Source: Amoebophilaceae bacterium
Lineage (GTDB): Bacteria; Bacteroidota; Bacteroidia; Cytophagales; Amoebophilaceae
Assembly: GCA_023257955.1 (NCBI GenBank)
Contig: JALRAY010000002.1
Coordinates: 1 to 42,641, forward strand
Direction: 5' to 3'
DNA length: 42,641 nucleotides
Of this stretch, positions 18,169 to 27,267 are shown piece by piece; the stretch's first letter is position 1, and each line of letters opens with the position of its first letter. The notes under the pieces were generated by a model. That model saw nothing but the letters and a program-made list of their open reading frames with translations. It was not told the DNA's origin and made no database searches. The translations under genes and the position numbers were made by a program.

Positions 18169-19680
18169 TCACACGCTATACGCCAGCAGCTGATCTGCAA
18201 TGGCTCGGTCATTGGCTACCCGCACGATTTTGTTTTGTTCCCCTAGTTTTCCTGCTGCGCGCATGTAGGTGACAAACGCTTCTGGTTGTAAGGCAGTGAT
18301 TTGAAGGGAGGCAAGCACATTGCCTTTGATTAAGTCGTTGTAATAACTATTCTGCTTGCACATGCACGCATCTATCGCGCTGGCAAAGGCTTGCATATCT
18401 GCTGGCGGGTTTTCAAAATCTATCAACCACTCGTGGTAGGAAGGCGCTCCATTGCGCTGCCCTATCTGCGGCGCTACCATATACTCTCGCACGGTCACGT
18501 TAGGGTGTTGCGTAAGCGCATTTGTCATAGCCTTTTCTATCTCCTCTACAATCACATGTTCTCCAAAGGCGGATATGAACTGCTGTACCCTTCCTGTAAC
18601 TATAATTTTAGGAGGATCGAGGGATATAAATCGAACGATATCTCCTATAAGGTAAGCAAGTAAGCCTGCATTGGTGGATACCACGATGGCATAATCGACG
18701 CCTATTGCTACATTCCCTATGTGTAACCTGGTAGCGCTAGCAAGGGATGCGGTGTCAGCTAGGGGAATGAATTCAAAGAAAATACCACTATTCAGTTGTA
18801 ATAGCAGTCCTTCTTCGTCAGGGATATTTTGATAGGCGATAAAGCCTTCGGAAGCTGCATAGGTTTCTAGGGTGGTGATGTTTCTGCCAATAGACCTGAG
18901 TAGTCGTTCTTTGTAGGGGGCAAACCGCATGCCGCCATGGATTAGGAGAGAGAGATTGGGGAAGATTTCACCAATGGGCTTACCTGTTTTGTGTTGAAGC
19001 TTATCAAAGTACATTTGAATCCAAGGGGGAATACCTGCGATAACGCTCAGGTCTTTAGGGAGGGTTTCTTCTACAATACGATCTATTTTCTGTTCCCAGT
19101 CTGTGATGCAGTTGGTGGCATAGGTAGGGAGGTAGTGGCCGCGTATATAGAAGGGGATATGATGGTTGACAATGCCGGATAATCTGCCGGTAGGGATGCC
19201 ATATTCTTTTTCCAGCTGTGGGCTACCGGAAAGGAAGAGCATTTTGCGACCGCACTTTAAGAAGCTCACATCTTTGGTGTGATGGATATAGTGTAGCAGC
19301 GTATGGCGTGCGCCTTGCAGGTGGTTGGCTATGGAATCTTTGGTAACGGGGATGTATTTGCTGCCACTGGTGGTACCGGAGGTTTTGGCGAAGTAACGTG
19401 GTTTCCTTGGCCATAAGACGTCTTTTTCACCTTGCTGTATCCGTTGGATGTAGGGGGCTAAATCTTCGTAGGTCTGTAAAGGGATATTGTTTCTGAACGC
19501 TGTATAGTTTGTGATGGATTGGCCTATGGTGCATTCTTTTCGCGAAGCAGTGTTTGCTTTAGTAGCTAAAATCCGGCTTAGCGTTTTTATCTGTACGTTG
19601 TAAGCCGCTTCTTGGGTCATTACTTGCTTGCTTGCTAATAAACTAGCAATGGGTGGTATAATCAGTGATCGTAGATTCAT
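18169..19680 (-). CDS. GH3 (auxin-responsive promoter) family acyl-adenylating protein
   Basis: KPRYFAKTSGTTSGSKYIPVTKDSI, LIHGGMRFAPYKERL, TLETYAASEGFIAYQN, LLAYLIGDIVRFISLDPPKIIVTGRVQQFISAFGEHVIVEEIEKAM. Confidence 0.94.
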   Translation of the reverse strand: MNLRSLIIPPIASLLASKQVMTQEAAYNVQIKTLSRILATKANTASRKECTIGQSITNYTAFRNNIPLQTYEDLAPYIQRIQQGEKDVLWPRKPRYFAKTSGTTSGSKYIPVTKDSIANHLQGARHTLLHYIHHTKDVSFLKCGRKMLFLSGSPQLEKEYGIPTGRLSGIVNHHIPFYIRGHYLPTYATNCITDWEQKIDRIVEETLPKDLSVIAGIPPWIQMYFDKLQHKTGKPIGEIFPNLSLLIHGGMRFAPYKERLLRSIGRNITTLETYAASEGFIAYQNIPDEEGLLLQLNSGIFFEFIPLADTASLASATRLHIGNVAIGVDYAIVVSTNAGLLAYLIGDIVRFISLDPPKIIVTGRVQQFISAFGEHVIVEEIEKAMTNALTQHPNVTVREYMVAPQIGQRNGAPSYHEWLIDFENPPADMQAFASAIDACMCKQNSYYNDLIKGNVLASLQITALQPEAFVTYMRAAGKLGEQNKIVRVANDRAIADQLLAYSV

Positions 19681-19799
19681 GGTATACTTAAAAATATGAT
19701 TAGGTCACTACACACGTCATTGCAAAATCCTGAAAGAATGTGGCAAGCGCAATGAAGGCCCCTTTAACATCATGGCTAGGAGCTTTTCTTCACCCATCA

Positions 19800-19920
19800 A
19801 TGGCTAGGAGCCCCCCTTCCCGTCATTTCGAGGAGCCGAAGGCGAACGAAGACAACCCCGAAGGGCTCATCGGGGCGTAGCTTGTGTGTTCGCGGAGATA
19901 ATCCATGGGGGCTACCACGG
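19800..19920. repeat. Possible dispersed palindromic intergenic repeat (CGTCATTTCGAGGAGCCGAAGGCGAACGAAG...; CCCCGA/TCGGGG hairpin)
   Basis: Resembles the widespread CGTCATTGCGAGGAGCGAAGCGACGAAG intergenic repeat; 6-bp hairpin 19856-19875; ATGGCTAGGAGC occurs twice (19772, 19800). Confidence 0.45.
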
Positions 19921-20052
19921 CATTTGACGCGAAGTTACCATACTCCGACATACTGCATTAGGAATGATAAACAATGGTTAAGCTTACTCCTAGCATGTAT
20001 AACGCTGAACTGCTAGGGTTAAAGTTGCAGCGAAACGCTATTGCATGTGATA

Positions 20053-21369
20053 CTATGCTTGGATACGTGTTATATCAGCGCCCAAGCTTTGCAAACGGAC
20101 TTCAATATTTTCATAGCCCCTATCAATTTGGGAAGCATGTTCTATAATACTTTCTCCCTCTGCGGATAGGGCGGCTATCAACAAAGCAATACCTGCACGA
20201 ATGTCTGGGGAAGTCATGCGTATGCCTTTGAGGGCAGCAGATCTATTTAACCCGATGACATGCACACGATGTGGATCACATAGCACTAACTTGGCGCCCA
20301 TTTGAATTAGGTTATCTACAAAGAATAGCCTGCTCTCATACATCTTCTGGTGGATGAGCACAGATCCTTGGGCTTGTATAGCGGTCACTAATAGTATACT
20401 GAGGAGGTCAGAAGGTAATCCTGGCCAAACGCCATCTGCAAATGTAGGGATGTGATGGGTATCCAAGTCGGTTTGTATGCTATAAGTTGCTTGAGGTAGT
20501 ATTTCAAGGGCTTTTCCCTTCACGTTTAACTGAATCCCTAGGTTGCGAAACTTAGATAGGGCTGGCTCTAACAGTTGTGCATTAATGGCGTTATCAATCG
20601 TTATATGTGATTGCGTCATAGCGGCTAACCCGATGATGCTACCGATCTCCAGCATATCTGGCCAGATGATATGTTGGGTGCCTTGCAAACTTTCCACGCC
20701 ATCGATATGTAATAGGTTAGAACCTATGCCTTCTATGTTTGCGCCCATCGTCACGAGCATATTACATAGTTGCTGTACGTGTGGTTCACAGGCGGCATTG
20801 TAAATGGTTGTCCTCCCTTTTGCTAGCACTGCTGCCATAATGATATTAGCGGTGCCGGTAACGGAGCTTTCATCTAATAAGATATAATTACCTATCAGCT
20901 TTTTAGTTTCAAAGTGATAAGATTTTTTTTCAGCATTGTAGCAAAATGTAGCTCCTAGTTGATGCATGCCTAAAAAGTGTGTATCTAGTCGCCTTCTACC
21001 TATTTTATCGCCTCCAGGTAGGGGAATGATGGCTTTGCCTAAACGGGCTAGCAAGGGGCCTAGTATGAGTACAGAGCCTCGCATTTTACTGAAGTAGTAC
21101 TGTAGTTGACTTTCATCAATACCGTCTCTAGATAAGGAATCTGCTTGTAGTTGATAGGAGTGTGCATTTAATGGCTGTACGCGTACCCCTAGTAGTTCAA
21201 ATATTTTTAACAATATGTGAATGTCCAATATGTTTGGTACATTATGAATGGTGACAGGTTCAGTGGTAAGCAAAGCAGCACACATTACTTCCAAGGCTTC
21301 ATTTTTCGAGCCTTGGGGTTGCAATGTGCCTTGTAGCGGCTTCCCCCCGTGGACAATAAACGTGCTCAT
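20053..21369 (-). CDS. murA: UDP-N-acetylglucosamine 1-carboxyvinyltransferase
   Basis: FIVHGGKPLQGTLQPQGSKNEALEVMCAALLT; MRGSVLILGPLLARLGKAIIPLPGGDKIGRRRLDTHFLGMHQLGA; TSPDIRAGIALLIAAL. Confidence 0.97.
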   Translation of the reverse strand: MSTFIVHGGKPLQGTLQPQGSKNEALEVMCAALLTTEPVTIHNVPNILDIHILLKIFELLGVRVQPLNAHSYQLQADSLSRDGIDESQLQYYFSKMRGSVLILGPLLARLGKAIIPLPGGDKIGRRRLDTHFLGMHQLGATFCYNAEKKSYHFETKKLIGNYILLDESSVTGTANIIMAAVLAKGRTTIYNAACEPHVQQLCNMLVTMGANIEGIGSNLLHIDGVESLQGTQHIIWPDMLEIGSIIGLAAMTQSHITIDNAINAQLLEPALSKFRNLGIQLNVKGKALEILPQATYSIQTDLDTHHIPTFADGVWPGLPSDLLSILLVTAIQAQGSVLIHQKMYESRLFFVDNLIQMGAKLVLCDPHRVHVIGLNRSAALKGIRMTSPDIRAGIALLIAALSAEGESIIEHASQIDRGYENIEVRLQSLGADITRIQA

Positions 21370-21513
21370 TTATAGTTATTAGGTTTGAATGATATAGATA
21401 ATTAATTTCACGGTAGTTCTATTGCTATCTTTGACTCTTGGATAGCAAACATGCATTATCCCATTGCGAATGAAATATTTAACTCCATTGACACTTTGTA
21501 ACCCTCCCACGCT

Positions 21514-22104
21514 ATGTCTATTAAAACCACTTCTTTTATCAAAAGCAGCACTAGCTATCAACAATGTCCGGCTGATACTATACCTGAGGTAGCGTTTATA
21601 GGGCGATCTAACGTAGGTAAGTCATCGTTGATTAACATGCTGGTACAAAAGAAAAAGCTGGCGAAAGTTTCTTCTACGCCAGGAAAAACGCAGCTGATTA
21701 ATCATTTCTTGATTAATGATCGTTACTATTTAGTAGATCTGCCAGGCTATGGTTGGGCCAAAGTGAGTCAACGTAAAAAGAAAGATTGGGGAAAGATGCT
21801 TGCAGATTATTTGCTGCATCGCAAAAATTTAGTAGAAGTATTGCTGTTGATAGATATTCGCTTGCCTACACAAAAGATAGATCTGGAGTTTATGGAATGG
21901 CTATTGAAAGCGGGTACCTTTTTTTCTATTGTCTTTACGAAAGCCGATAAACTATCGAAACAACAAGTATTGGCTCAAGTCAATACCTTTCAGCAAAAGC
22001 TAAAAGACCAATTTGGCAATATCCATTGCTTGGTTACATCTGCTAGCACGTATGCGGGGAGGGCAGAGCTCATGGATTATCTAGTAAATCGTATGGCTTC
22101 CTAA
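21514..22104 (+). CDS. engB: Ribosome biogenesis GTP-binding protein YihA/YsxC
   Basis: EVAFIGRSNVGKSSLINML, STPGKTQLINHFLINDRYYLVDLPGYGWAKVS, FTKADKLSK. Confidence 0.96.
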   Translation: MSIKTTSFIKSSTSYQQCPADTIPEVAFIGRSNVGKSSLINMLVQKKKLAKVSSTPGKTQLINHFLINDRYYLVDLPGYGWAKVSQRKKKDWGKMLADYLLHRKNLVEVLLLIDIRLPTQKIDLEFMEWLLKAGTFFSIVFTKADKLSKQQVLAQVNTFQQKLKDQFGNIHCLVTSASTYAGRAELMDYLVNRMAS

Positions 22105-22167
22105 ACAACGTTCAAGCGCATACTTCTATGCAAAGGGCTTTGTATCGCAAAGGGAATATATACTCAG

Positions 22168-22254
22168 CGGAGGGAGAGGGATTCGAACCCTCGGCACAGT
22201 TACCTGTGCGGCAGTTTAGCAAACTGCTGGTTTCAGCCACTCACCCATCCCTCC
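22168..22254 (-). tRNA. tRNA-Ser (anticodon GCT)
   Basis: Minus-strand GGAGGGATGGGTGAGTGGCTGAAACCAGCAGTTTGCTAAACTGCCGCACAGGTAACTGTGCCGAGGGTTCGAATCCCTCTCCCTCCG; long variable arm, T-loop GGTTCGAATCC. Confidence 0.92.
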
Positions 22255-22281
22255 TCATACGAAAAGACTATATGGCAATTA

Positions 22282-22626
22282 TTAGGCGAGTTTCTTGAGA
22301 ATCTCTTGAAATGCTTGCGGATTGTTCATAGCTAAATCAGCTAATGTCTTTCTATTCAAGTTAATGTCAGATGCTGTTAACTTACCCATAAACTGAGAAT
22401 AACTCATTCCATGCATTTTGGTGGCTGCACCGATGCGTTGAATCCACAAAGCCCTGAAGTTGCGCTTTTTGACCTTGCGGTCTCTATAAGCATATTGCAG
22501 GCCTTTTTCTACCGTATTTTTGGCAACCGTCCATACGTTTTTTCTTTTCCCCCAATAGCCTTTCGCAAGTTTGAGTATTCGTTTTCTTCGCTCCCTCGAA
22601 GCTACAGCGTTTACTGATCTTGGCAT
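22282..22626 (-). CDS. rplT: 50S ribosomal protein L20
   Basis: [65 protein letters not shown]. Confidence 0.98.
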   Translation of the reverse strand: MPRSVNAVASRERRKRILKLAKGYWGKRKNVWTVAKNTVEKGLQYAYRDRKVKKRNFRALWIQRIGAATKMHGMSYSQFMGKLTASDINLNRKTLADLAMNNPQAFQEILKKLA

Positions 22627-22682
22627 ATTTTGTTAATGTTTAATTGGTATTATTAATACTTTAAGCGGTACAGATGAATCTT

Positions 22683-22877
22683 TTATAGGTTTAGTAGGCT
22701 TTTAATTCTACGTTCATCTACTTTGTGTACAACGGTACTATTCGTGAGTCTTCTTTTCTGTTTTGTCTGCTTCTTATCCAGCATGTGGTTTTTGAAAGCA
22801 TGTTTGCGTTTGATAGCTCCATTAGTGCGTGCCTGAAATCTTTTCTTAGCACCGGAATGTGTTTTTACTTTAGGCAT
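22683..22877 (-). CDS. rpmI: 50S ribosomal protein L35
   Basis: [44 protein letters not shown]. Confidence 0.96.
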   Translation of the reverse strand: MPKVKTHSGAKKRFQARTNGAIKRKHAFKNHMLDKKQTKQKRRLTNSTVVHKVDERRIKSLLNL

Positions 22878-22958
22878 TGTATAGTCAATATAATAGTGTG
22901 ATTAATCTTTGTAAGGCATAACGCCCTCTATTGCAGCTATAGATCCGCTAGAGTCTGA

Positions 22959-23525
22959 TTACGATTTCTTAAGGTCCTTATGACTAAGGAATAAAAACAT
23001 TTTACGCCCTTCTAGCTTAGGCATATGGTCTACCTTCGCCACATCACCTAGCAACTCTGCAACTTTTAAGAGCAGCAACTCTCCTCGTTCTTTAAAGATA
23101 ATGGACCTGCCAGAGAATTGTACATATACCTTCACTTTAGCCCCTTCCTGCAGAAACTTAGCAACATGCTTTAGCTTAAAGGATAAATCATGCTCATCTG
23201 TATTGGGACCTAGCCGTATCTCTTTTATTACGTTTTGCTGCGCATGCGCTTTACGCTCCTTTTGCTTCTTTTTTTGCTCATATTTAAACTTGGAGTAATC
23301 AATGATCTTACAAACGGGAGGATCCGACTGCGGAGAGATTTCTACAAGATCTAAATCCATTGCATAGGCTCTCTGCAAAGCTGCATCTAGTTTACAGACC
23401 TGTGCCTCTTGTCCTTCCCCTACTATCCTTACCATAGGAGCTGTAATCCGTTGGTTGATTCTGTAAGGTTCTTCTACACGCCTACTGAATCTTTTTTGAG
23501 TATTTTTATCCCTATTGTTAATCAA
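22959..23525 (-). CDS. infC: Translation initiation factor IF-3
   Basis: YRINQRITAPMVRIVGEGQEAQV...DLVEISPQSDPPVCKIIDYSKFKYEQKKKQKE; syntenic with rpmI-rplT; start is TTG (or the adjacent ATT). Confidence 0.97.
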   Translation of the reverse strand: MINNRDKNTQKRFSRRVEEPYRINQRITAPMVRIVGEGQEAQVCKLDAALQRAYAMDLDLVEISPQSDPPVCKIIDYSKFKYEQKKKQKERKAHAQQNVIKEIRLGPNTDEHDLSFKLKHVAKFLQEGAKVKVYVQFSGRSIIFKERGELLLLKVAELLGDVAKVDHMPKLEGRKMFLFLSHKDLKKS

Positions 23526-23600
23526 GTGAATTGCAGTTTAATATATGATATGTAGCCACCTCGGATATATATACGGTATTGGTTGATATTATCAAAAGCG

Positions 23601-23684
23601 TACCAAGGGCGGGACTCGAACCCGCACGGGCTAATGCCCACAAGATTTTAAGTCTTGCGTGTCTACCAATTCCACCACCCTGGT
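23601..23684 (-). tRNA. tRNA-Leu (anticodon TAA)
   Basis: Minus-strand ACCAGGGTGGTGGAATTGGTAGACACGCAAGACTTAAAATCTTGTGGGC...GCGGGTTCGAGTCCCGC; class II variable arm. Confidence 0.92.
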
Positions 23685-23692
23685 ATCAAATG

Positions 23693-23765
<73 letters not shown>

Positions 23766-23861
23766 TTGTGATGAAGATGCAAAGCAGGATTGGTATCGCA
23801 ATATTTCAGCAACACAAGTAACTATACGTCTATTTCTCTACCCATCTCCGCATCTACGGTG

Positions 23862-25364
23862 TTACTCTTTGTTTTGCGCATTCGCTGATTCTCCTTCTTG
23901 TTCTTTCTGCTGTTCGGATAATGCATGAAATTTAATACTGAGCCTATACACTACAACGATCCAAGTTACGAGTAAGGCGAGTACAATAACAAAAACATGT
24001 GGCCGCACATTAATGATATCACCATCCCCGAATAAAGGTATCAAGATCATTGTCAACAGAAACGAGCCTAAACTTTTCCCTAATCGAGAACCTACGCCAT
24101 CTACAGCAGCTTTCCCTCGTACCTTGGATTCCTCATCCAAAGGGATATAAGCTCGTTCTTTGGTAGTATCAAAGAGGATGTACTTAGATGATTTTATAAA
24201 TACTACGTTGATGAGCCCCACCATAACGGCAATTTTTATAGGCGTCATCTCAAACAAGTTCGTAATAAAACCTAACGAGTTTTGGAAAAACAAGAAGGCA
24301 AAGAAGATCATGGTACATACTAAAGCGACTACTGGGGTAAATGAAGCTGCAAATCTCCATCCTTTCCGCATGATAGGCGCAGATAAGAAAAACGTAACTA
24401 TAATCGTTGTGATGGCAGAATATATATTTTGATTTCCGTAAATGACAGCCGAAATAGATGGATCATTGGTTGATGTCAACAATTCTTTGATGGTTGGTTT
24501 CCATACCGCTTCAAATAAACTAATGAACATATTATAGCACAATACCAGTAATGCAATGTGTGCCAGGTAACTGGATTTGAATAAGAATTTGAAAGAGTCT
24601 ACTAACGCCATCTTTTCCTTTTTCGCTTTGGGCTTTTTGACTACCTGATATAATACCGGATTGTTTCTAATATCTTTTGCAAAAAAGTTGTAAATAACGA
24701 GCAATAATGCGGTAAATAAGGCTACGAATACTAGCTGCAGATTGAAAGTGTTTTTGAATAGTTTTACAAAAATACCTGCTACCATCATCCCGATACTTGC
24801 GCCTATAGACAAAAAGGAATAAAATCTTTTTGCTTGCTTAGCGTTTGTGATTTCATTCACGAATGTCCAGAAAAGAACACTTAATACAAGCGTACCCCAA
24901 GCTTCTCCATGAACATATAATAAAGATAAAGGCCAATAGCGAATAGCTTCCCACAATCCTTTCATTTTAGGGTAATTGGCTGTTAAAAAATCTCCTAACT
25001 GATCTAGCTGAAGTACGTGTAAGTTGGGGATAAAAAATAACGCGGATAGCGCAAAAATGGCAAGGAAATACCCTACAACGATATTGAATCTAGTGTCACG
25101 ATCTGCTACATTGCTGAGTTTTGAATAAAGAATGGTTAAAAAAATAACGTATGGCATTACAACAAATACCTTCAGGTAATAAAGGACCTCGGGTACAGTA
25201 TAACGCATAATAAACATATCCTTTAAGCTCCGTAAGGTGGAGTAATTAAATGATATGAAGAAAAATATTGAAGTAATCGGAATGAACTTCCTTAACTCAC
25301 TTTTATGTATAGGGAATATAACGCTACGTATCTTACCAAATTCTTGCTCTTGCTTGCTTTCCAT
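23862..25364 (-). CDS. ATP/ADP (nucleotide) translocase, Tlc/NTT family
   Basis: 500-aa polytopic ORF; FPIHKSELRKFIPITSIFFFISFNYSTLRSLKD, TKERAYIPLDEESKVRGKAAVDGVGSRLGKSLGS. Confidence 0.95.
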   Translation of the reverse strand: MESKQEQEFGKIRSVIFPIHKSELRKFIPITSIFFFISFNYSTLRSLKDMFIMRYTVPEVLYYLKVFVVMPYVIFLTILYSKLSNVADRDTRFNIVVGYFLAIFALSALFFIPNLHVLQLDQLGDFLTANYPKMKGLWEAIRYWPLSLLYVHGEAWGTLVLSVLFWTFVNEITNAKQAKRFYSFLSIGASIGMMVAGIFVKLFKNTFNLQLVFVALFTALLLVIYNFFAKDIRNNPVLYQVVKKPKAKKEKMALVDSFKFLFKSSYLAHIALLVLCYNMFISLFEAVWKPTIKELLTSTNDPSISAVIYGNQNIYSAITTIIVTFFLSAPIMRKGWRFAASFTPVVALVCTMIFFAFLFFQNSLGFITNLFEMTPIKIAVMVGLINVVFIKSSKYILFDTTKERAYIPLDEESKVRGKAAVDGVGSRLGKSLGSFLLTMILIPLFGDGDIINVRPHVFVIVLALLVTWIVVVYRLSIKFHALSEQQKEQEGESANAQNKE

Positions 25365-25527
25365 AGTTTATAATTGAATGTATATATATTTTAGTTTTGT
25401 GTAAATATTATAAGTGTTTAACAAATAGAATAAAACCTTGATGCAACATCTTGTAGCACTTACAACACACACCAAGCTATCAAACTACTACATCTCGTCA
25501 TAACATACGAAAAACGCCCCTTGCGAC

Positions 25528-25545
25528 ACCTTAAATAGTTAAGGT
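25528..25545 (+). other. Perfect hairpin ACCTTAA-ATAG-TTAAGGT
   Basis: 7-bp perfect stem, 4-nt loop, directly upstream of the terminator hairpin at 25557. Confidence 0.55.
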
Positions 25546-25556
25546 CCTCACAAAGT

Positions 25557-25577
25557 ATACGCGCTGGCGTATTTTTT
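25557..25577 (+). terminator. Rho-independent terminator-like hairpin
   Basis: ATACGC-GCTG-GCGTAT stem-loop followed by a T-run on the + strand. Confidence 0.7.
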
Positions 25578-25806
25578 ATGAGCTACAAATTTACATAACT
25601 TGCATCGATCAACCTAGCTAAAACCAAATTTTAATAACAACGTCCTTTTGTCATTTTTTTTCTACTTCATGTTTATGGTGAGGGTAGCGCGTAGAAGATT
25701 AAGGAAGTAATGAAGCAGACAGAAGATAAAGTATTCACCTATAGTCACGTTATTTGCCTTGTGGACGATCTATCATTAACGTATTCACTAACGCCTTATA
25801 ACCATC

Positions 25807-26766
25807 ATGAAAGCCAAAACATTCCTTTTGGGTTTATGTTTCCTGTATGCAAGCACTGATGCACACGCCTGGGGATTCAAGGCCCATAAACATATCAACA
25901 GATGTGCTGTCTTTACATTACCTCCGGAATTATTCATGTTTTACAAGCATTACATAGGTTACATTACCGAACAAGCGGTTAATCCTGATAAACGAAGGTA
26001 TGTAGTAGCAGGCGAAGAAAGTAAACACTTCATAGATCTAGATCATTATGAAACACCTGCACAAAGCTTCCCCAAAGACTGGGATAAGGCTGTAGCGCAA
26101 TACTCAGAAGAAACCATCAGAACACATGGCATCCTGCCTTGGAATATTGCCCATACAAAGCAGATGCTTACCGATGCCTTTAAAACCAAATCATTAGAAA
26201 GAATCCTAAAACTATCTGCAGACCTGGGGCACTACATTGCGGATGCTAATGTCCCCTTACATACTTCTAAAAATTATGATGGACAATTAACCGGTCAAGA
26301 AGGCATCCATGGACTCTGGGAAACGCGCTTACCAGAATTATTCCAAGAAGCATATGATTGCTTTGTTGGGGAAGCTACTTACGTAAAGTATCCTTTAAAA
26401 CGTGCATGGAAGGCGGTATTACAAGCCCATGGGTTAGTAGATACGCTATTGACATTAGAAAAAGCTTTAGGCAAGACTTCCTTACAATTCACCAAGTTCT
26501 GCTTTGAACAAAAAGGAACTACCCTACGTAAAGTCTACTCAAAAGAGTATGCCACTGCCTATCATGAAGCCTTAGCGGGGCAAGTGGAAGAACAAATGCG
26601 AGCTTCTATAAAAATGGTAGGCGATTTCTGGTTGACGTGTTGGATTGATGCAGGCAAACCCAATTTAGATGATCTATTCGTAAAAAATCCCGAAGAAAAA
26701 ATCTTACCAGAAGTAATCACAACTACTGAAAAGCCTTCCTTCCCTGTAAGAACATGTTGCCATTGA
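25807..26766 (+). CDS. Secreted zinc-dependent phospholipase C / S1-P1 nuclease-like protein
   Basis: Signal peptide; AWGFKAHKHINRCAVFTLPPELFMFYKHYIGYITEQAVNPDKRRYV, HFIDLDHYE, ADLGHYIADANVPLHTSKNYDGQLTGQEGIHGLWETRLPEL (zinc-binding His/Asp pattern). Confidence 0.85.
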   Translation: MKAKTFLLGLCFLYASTDAHAWGFKAHKHINRCAVFTLPPELFMFYKHYIGYITEQAVNPDKRRYVVAGEESKHFIDLDHYETPAQSFPKDWDKAVAQYSEETIRTHGILPWNIAHTKQMLTDAFKTKSLERILKLSADLGHYIADANVPLHTSKNYDGQLTGQEGIHGLWETRLPELFQEAYDCFVGEATYVKYPLKRAWKAVLQAHGLVDTLLTLEKALGKTSLQFTKFCFEQKGTTLRKVYSKEYATAYHEALAGQVEEQMRASIKMVGDFWLTCWIDAGKPNLDDLFVKNPEEKILPEVITTTEKPSFPVRTCCH

Positions 26767-26957
26767 GGTATACAAGCTCCTTTTGCCACATATACCTTAA
26801 CCTGGATTATGGATAAAAGTATACAAAGGGGATTGGATGGGGTTAGCAAAACGGTCATTATGTTAATTATGCGTAATTGCATTTCCCTGTACAAAGTCCT
26901 ACAAAGGAGCTGCTATTGCTTGAGCCTCAGCTTGCGGTTAATCTCCCCTATTGCGAC

Positions 26958-27143
26958 TTATTCTACATTCTCTATGATTTTCCCCATCCCTTTATCCCGC
27001 AAGGCTGTGTACTGCTTATGCATACAATCGAACTGATGGGCAATAATTTTTTGCAATCTTTTTTTGTTTTTGTCATCTATTAACATTCCTAGGCCAACGC
27101 CTGTTACTGCGCCTAGCAGGAATGTGCACATATTTTTTGTCAT
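26958..27143 (-). CDS. Small YtxH-like membrane protein
   Basis: MTKNMCTFLLGAVTGVGLGMLIDDKNKKRLQKIIAHQF: single TM then charged tail; ORF opens at 27209. Confidence 0.5.
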   Translation of the reverse strand: MTKNMCTFLLGAVTGVGLGMLIDDKNKKRLQKIIAHQFDCMHKQYTALRDKGMGKIIENVE

Positions 27144-27267
27144 AAGTATAAAATTTAAAAGGTGATACCATTGTTGCTTCACGCTCTTCCCTCCTTCCGC
27201 TTCTACCACAAGTTAAAAAACAGACGCTGAACTACCATCGTATTATGCTTGAGAAAGTATTATGCAC

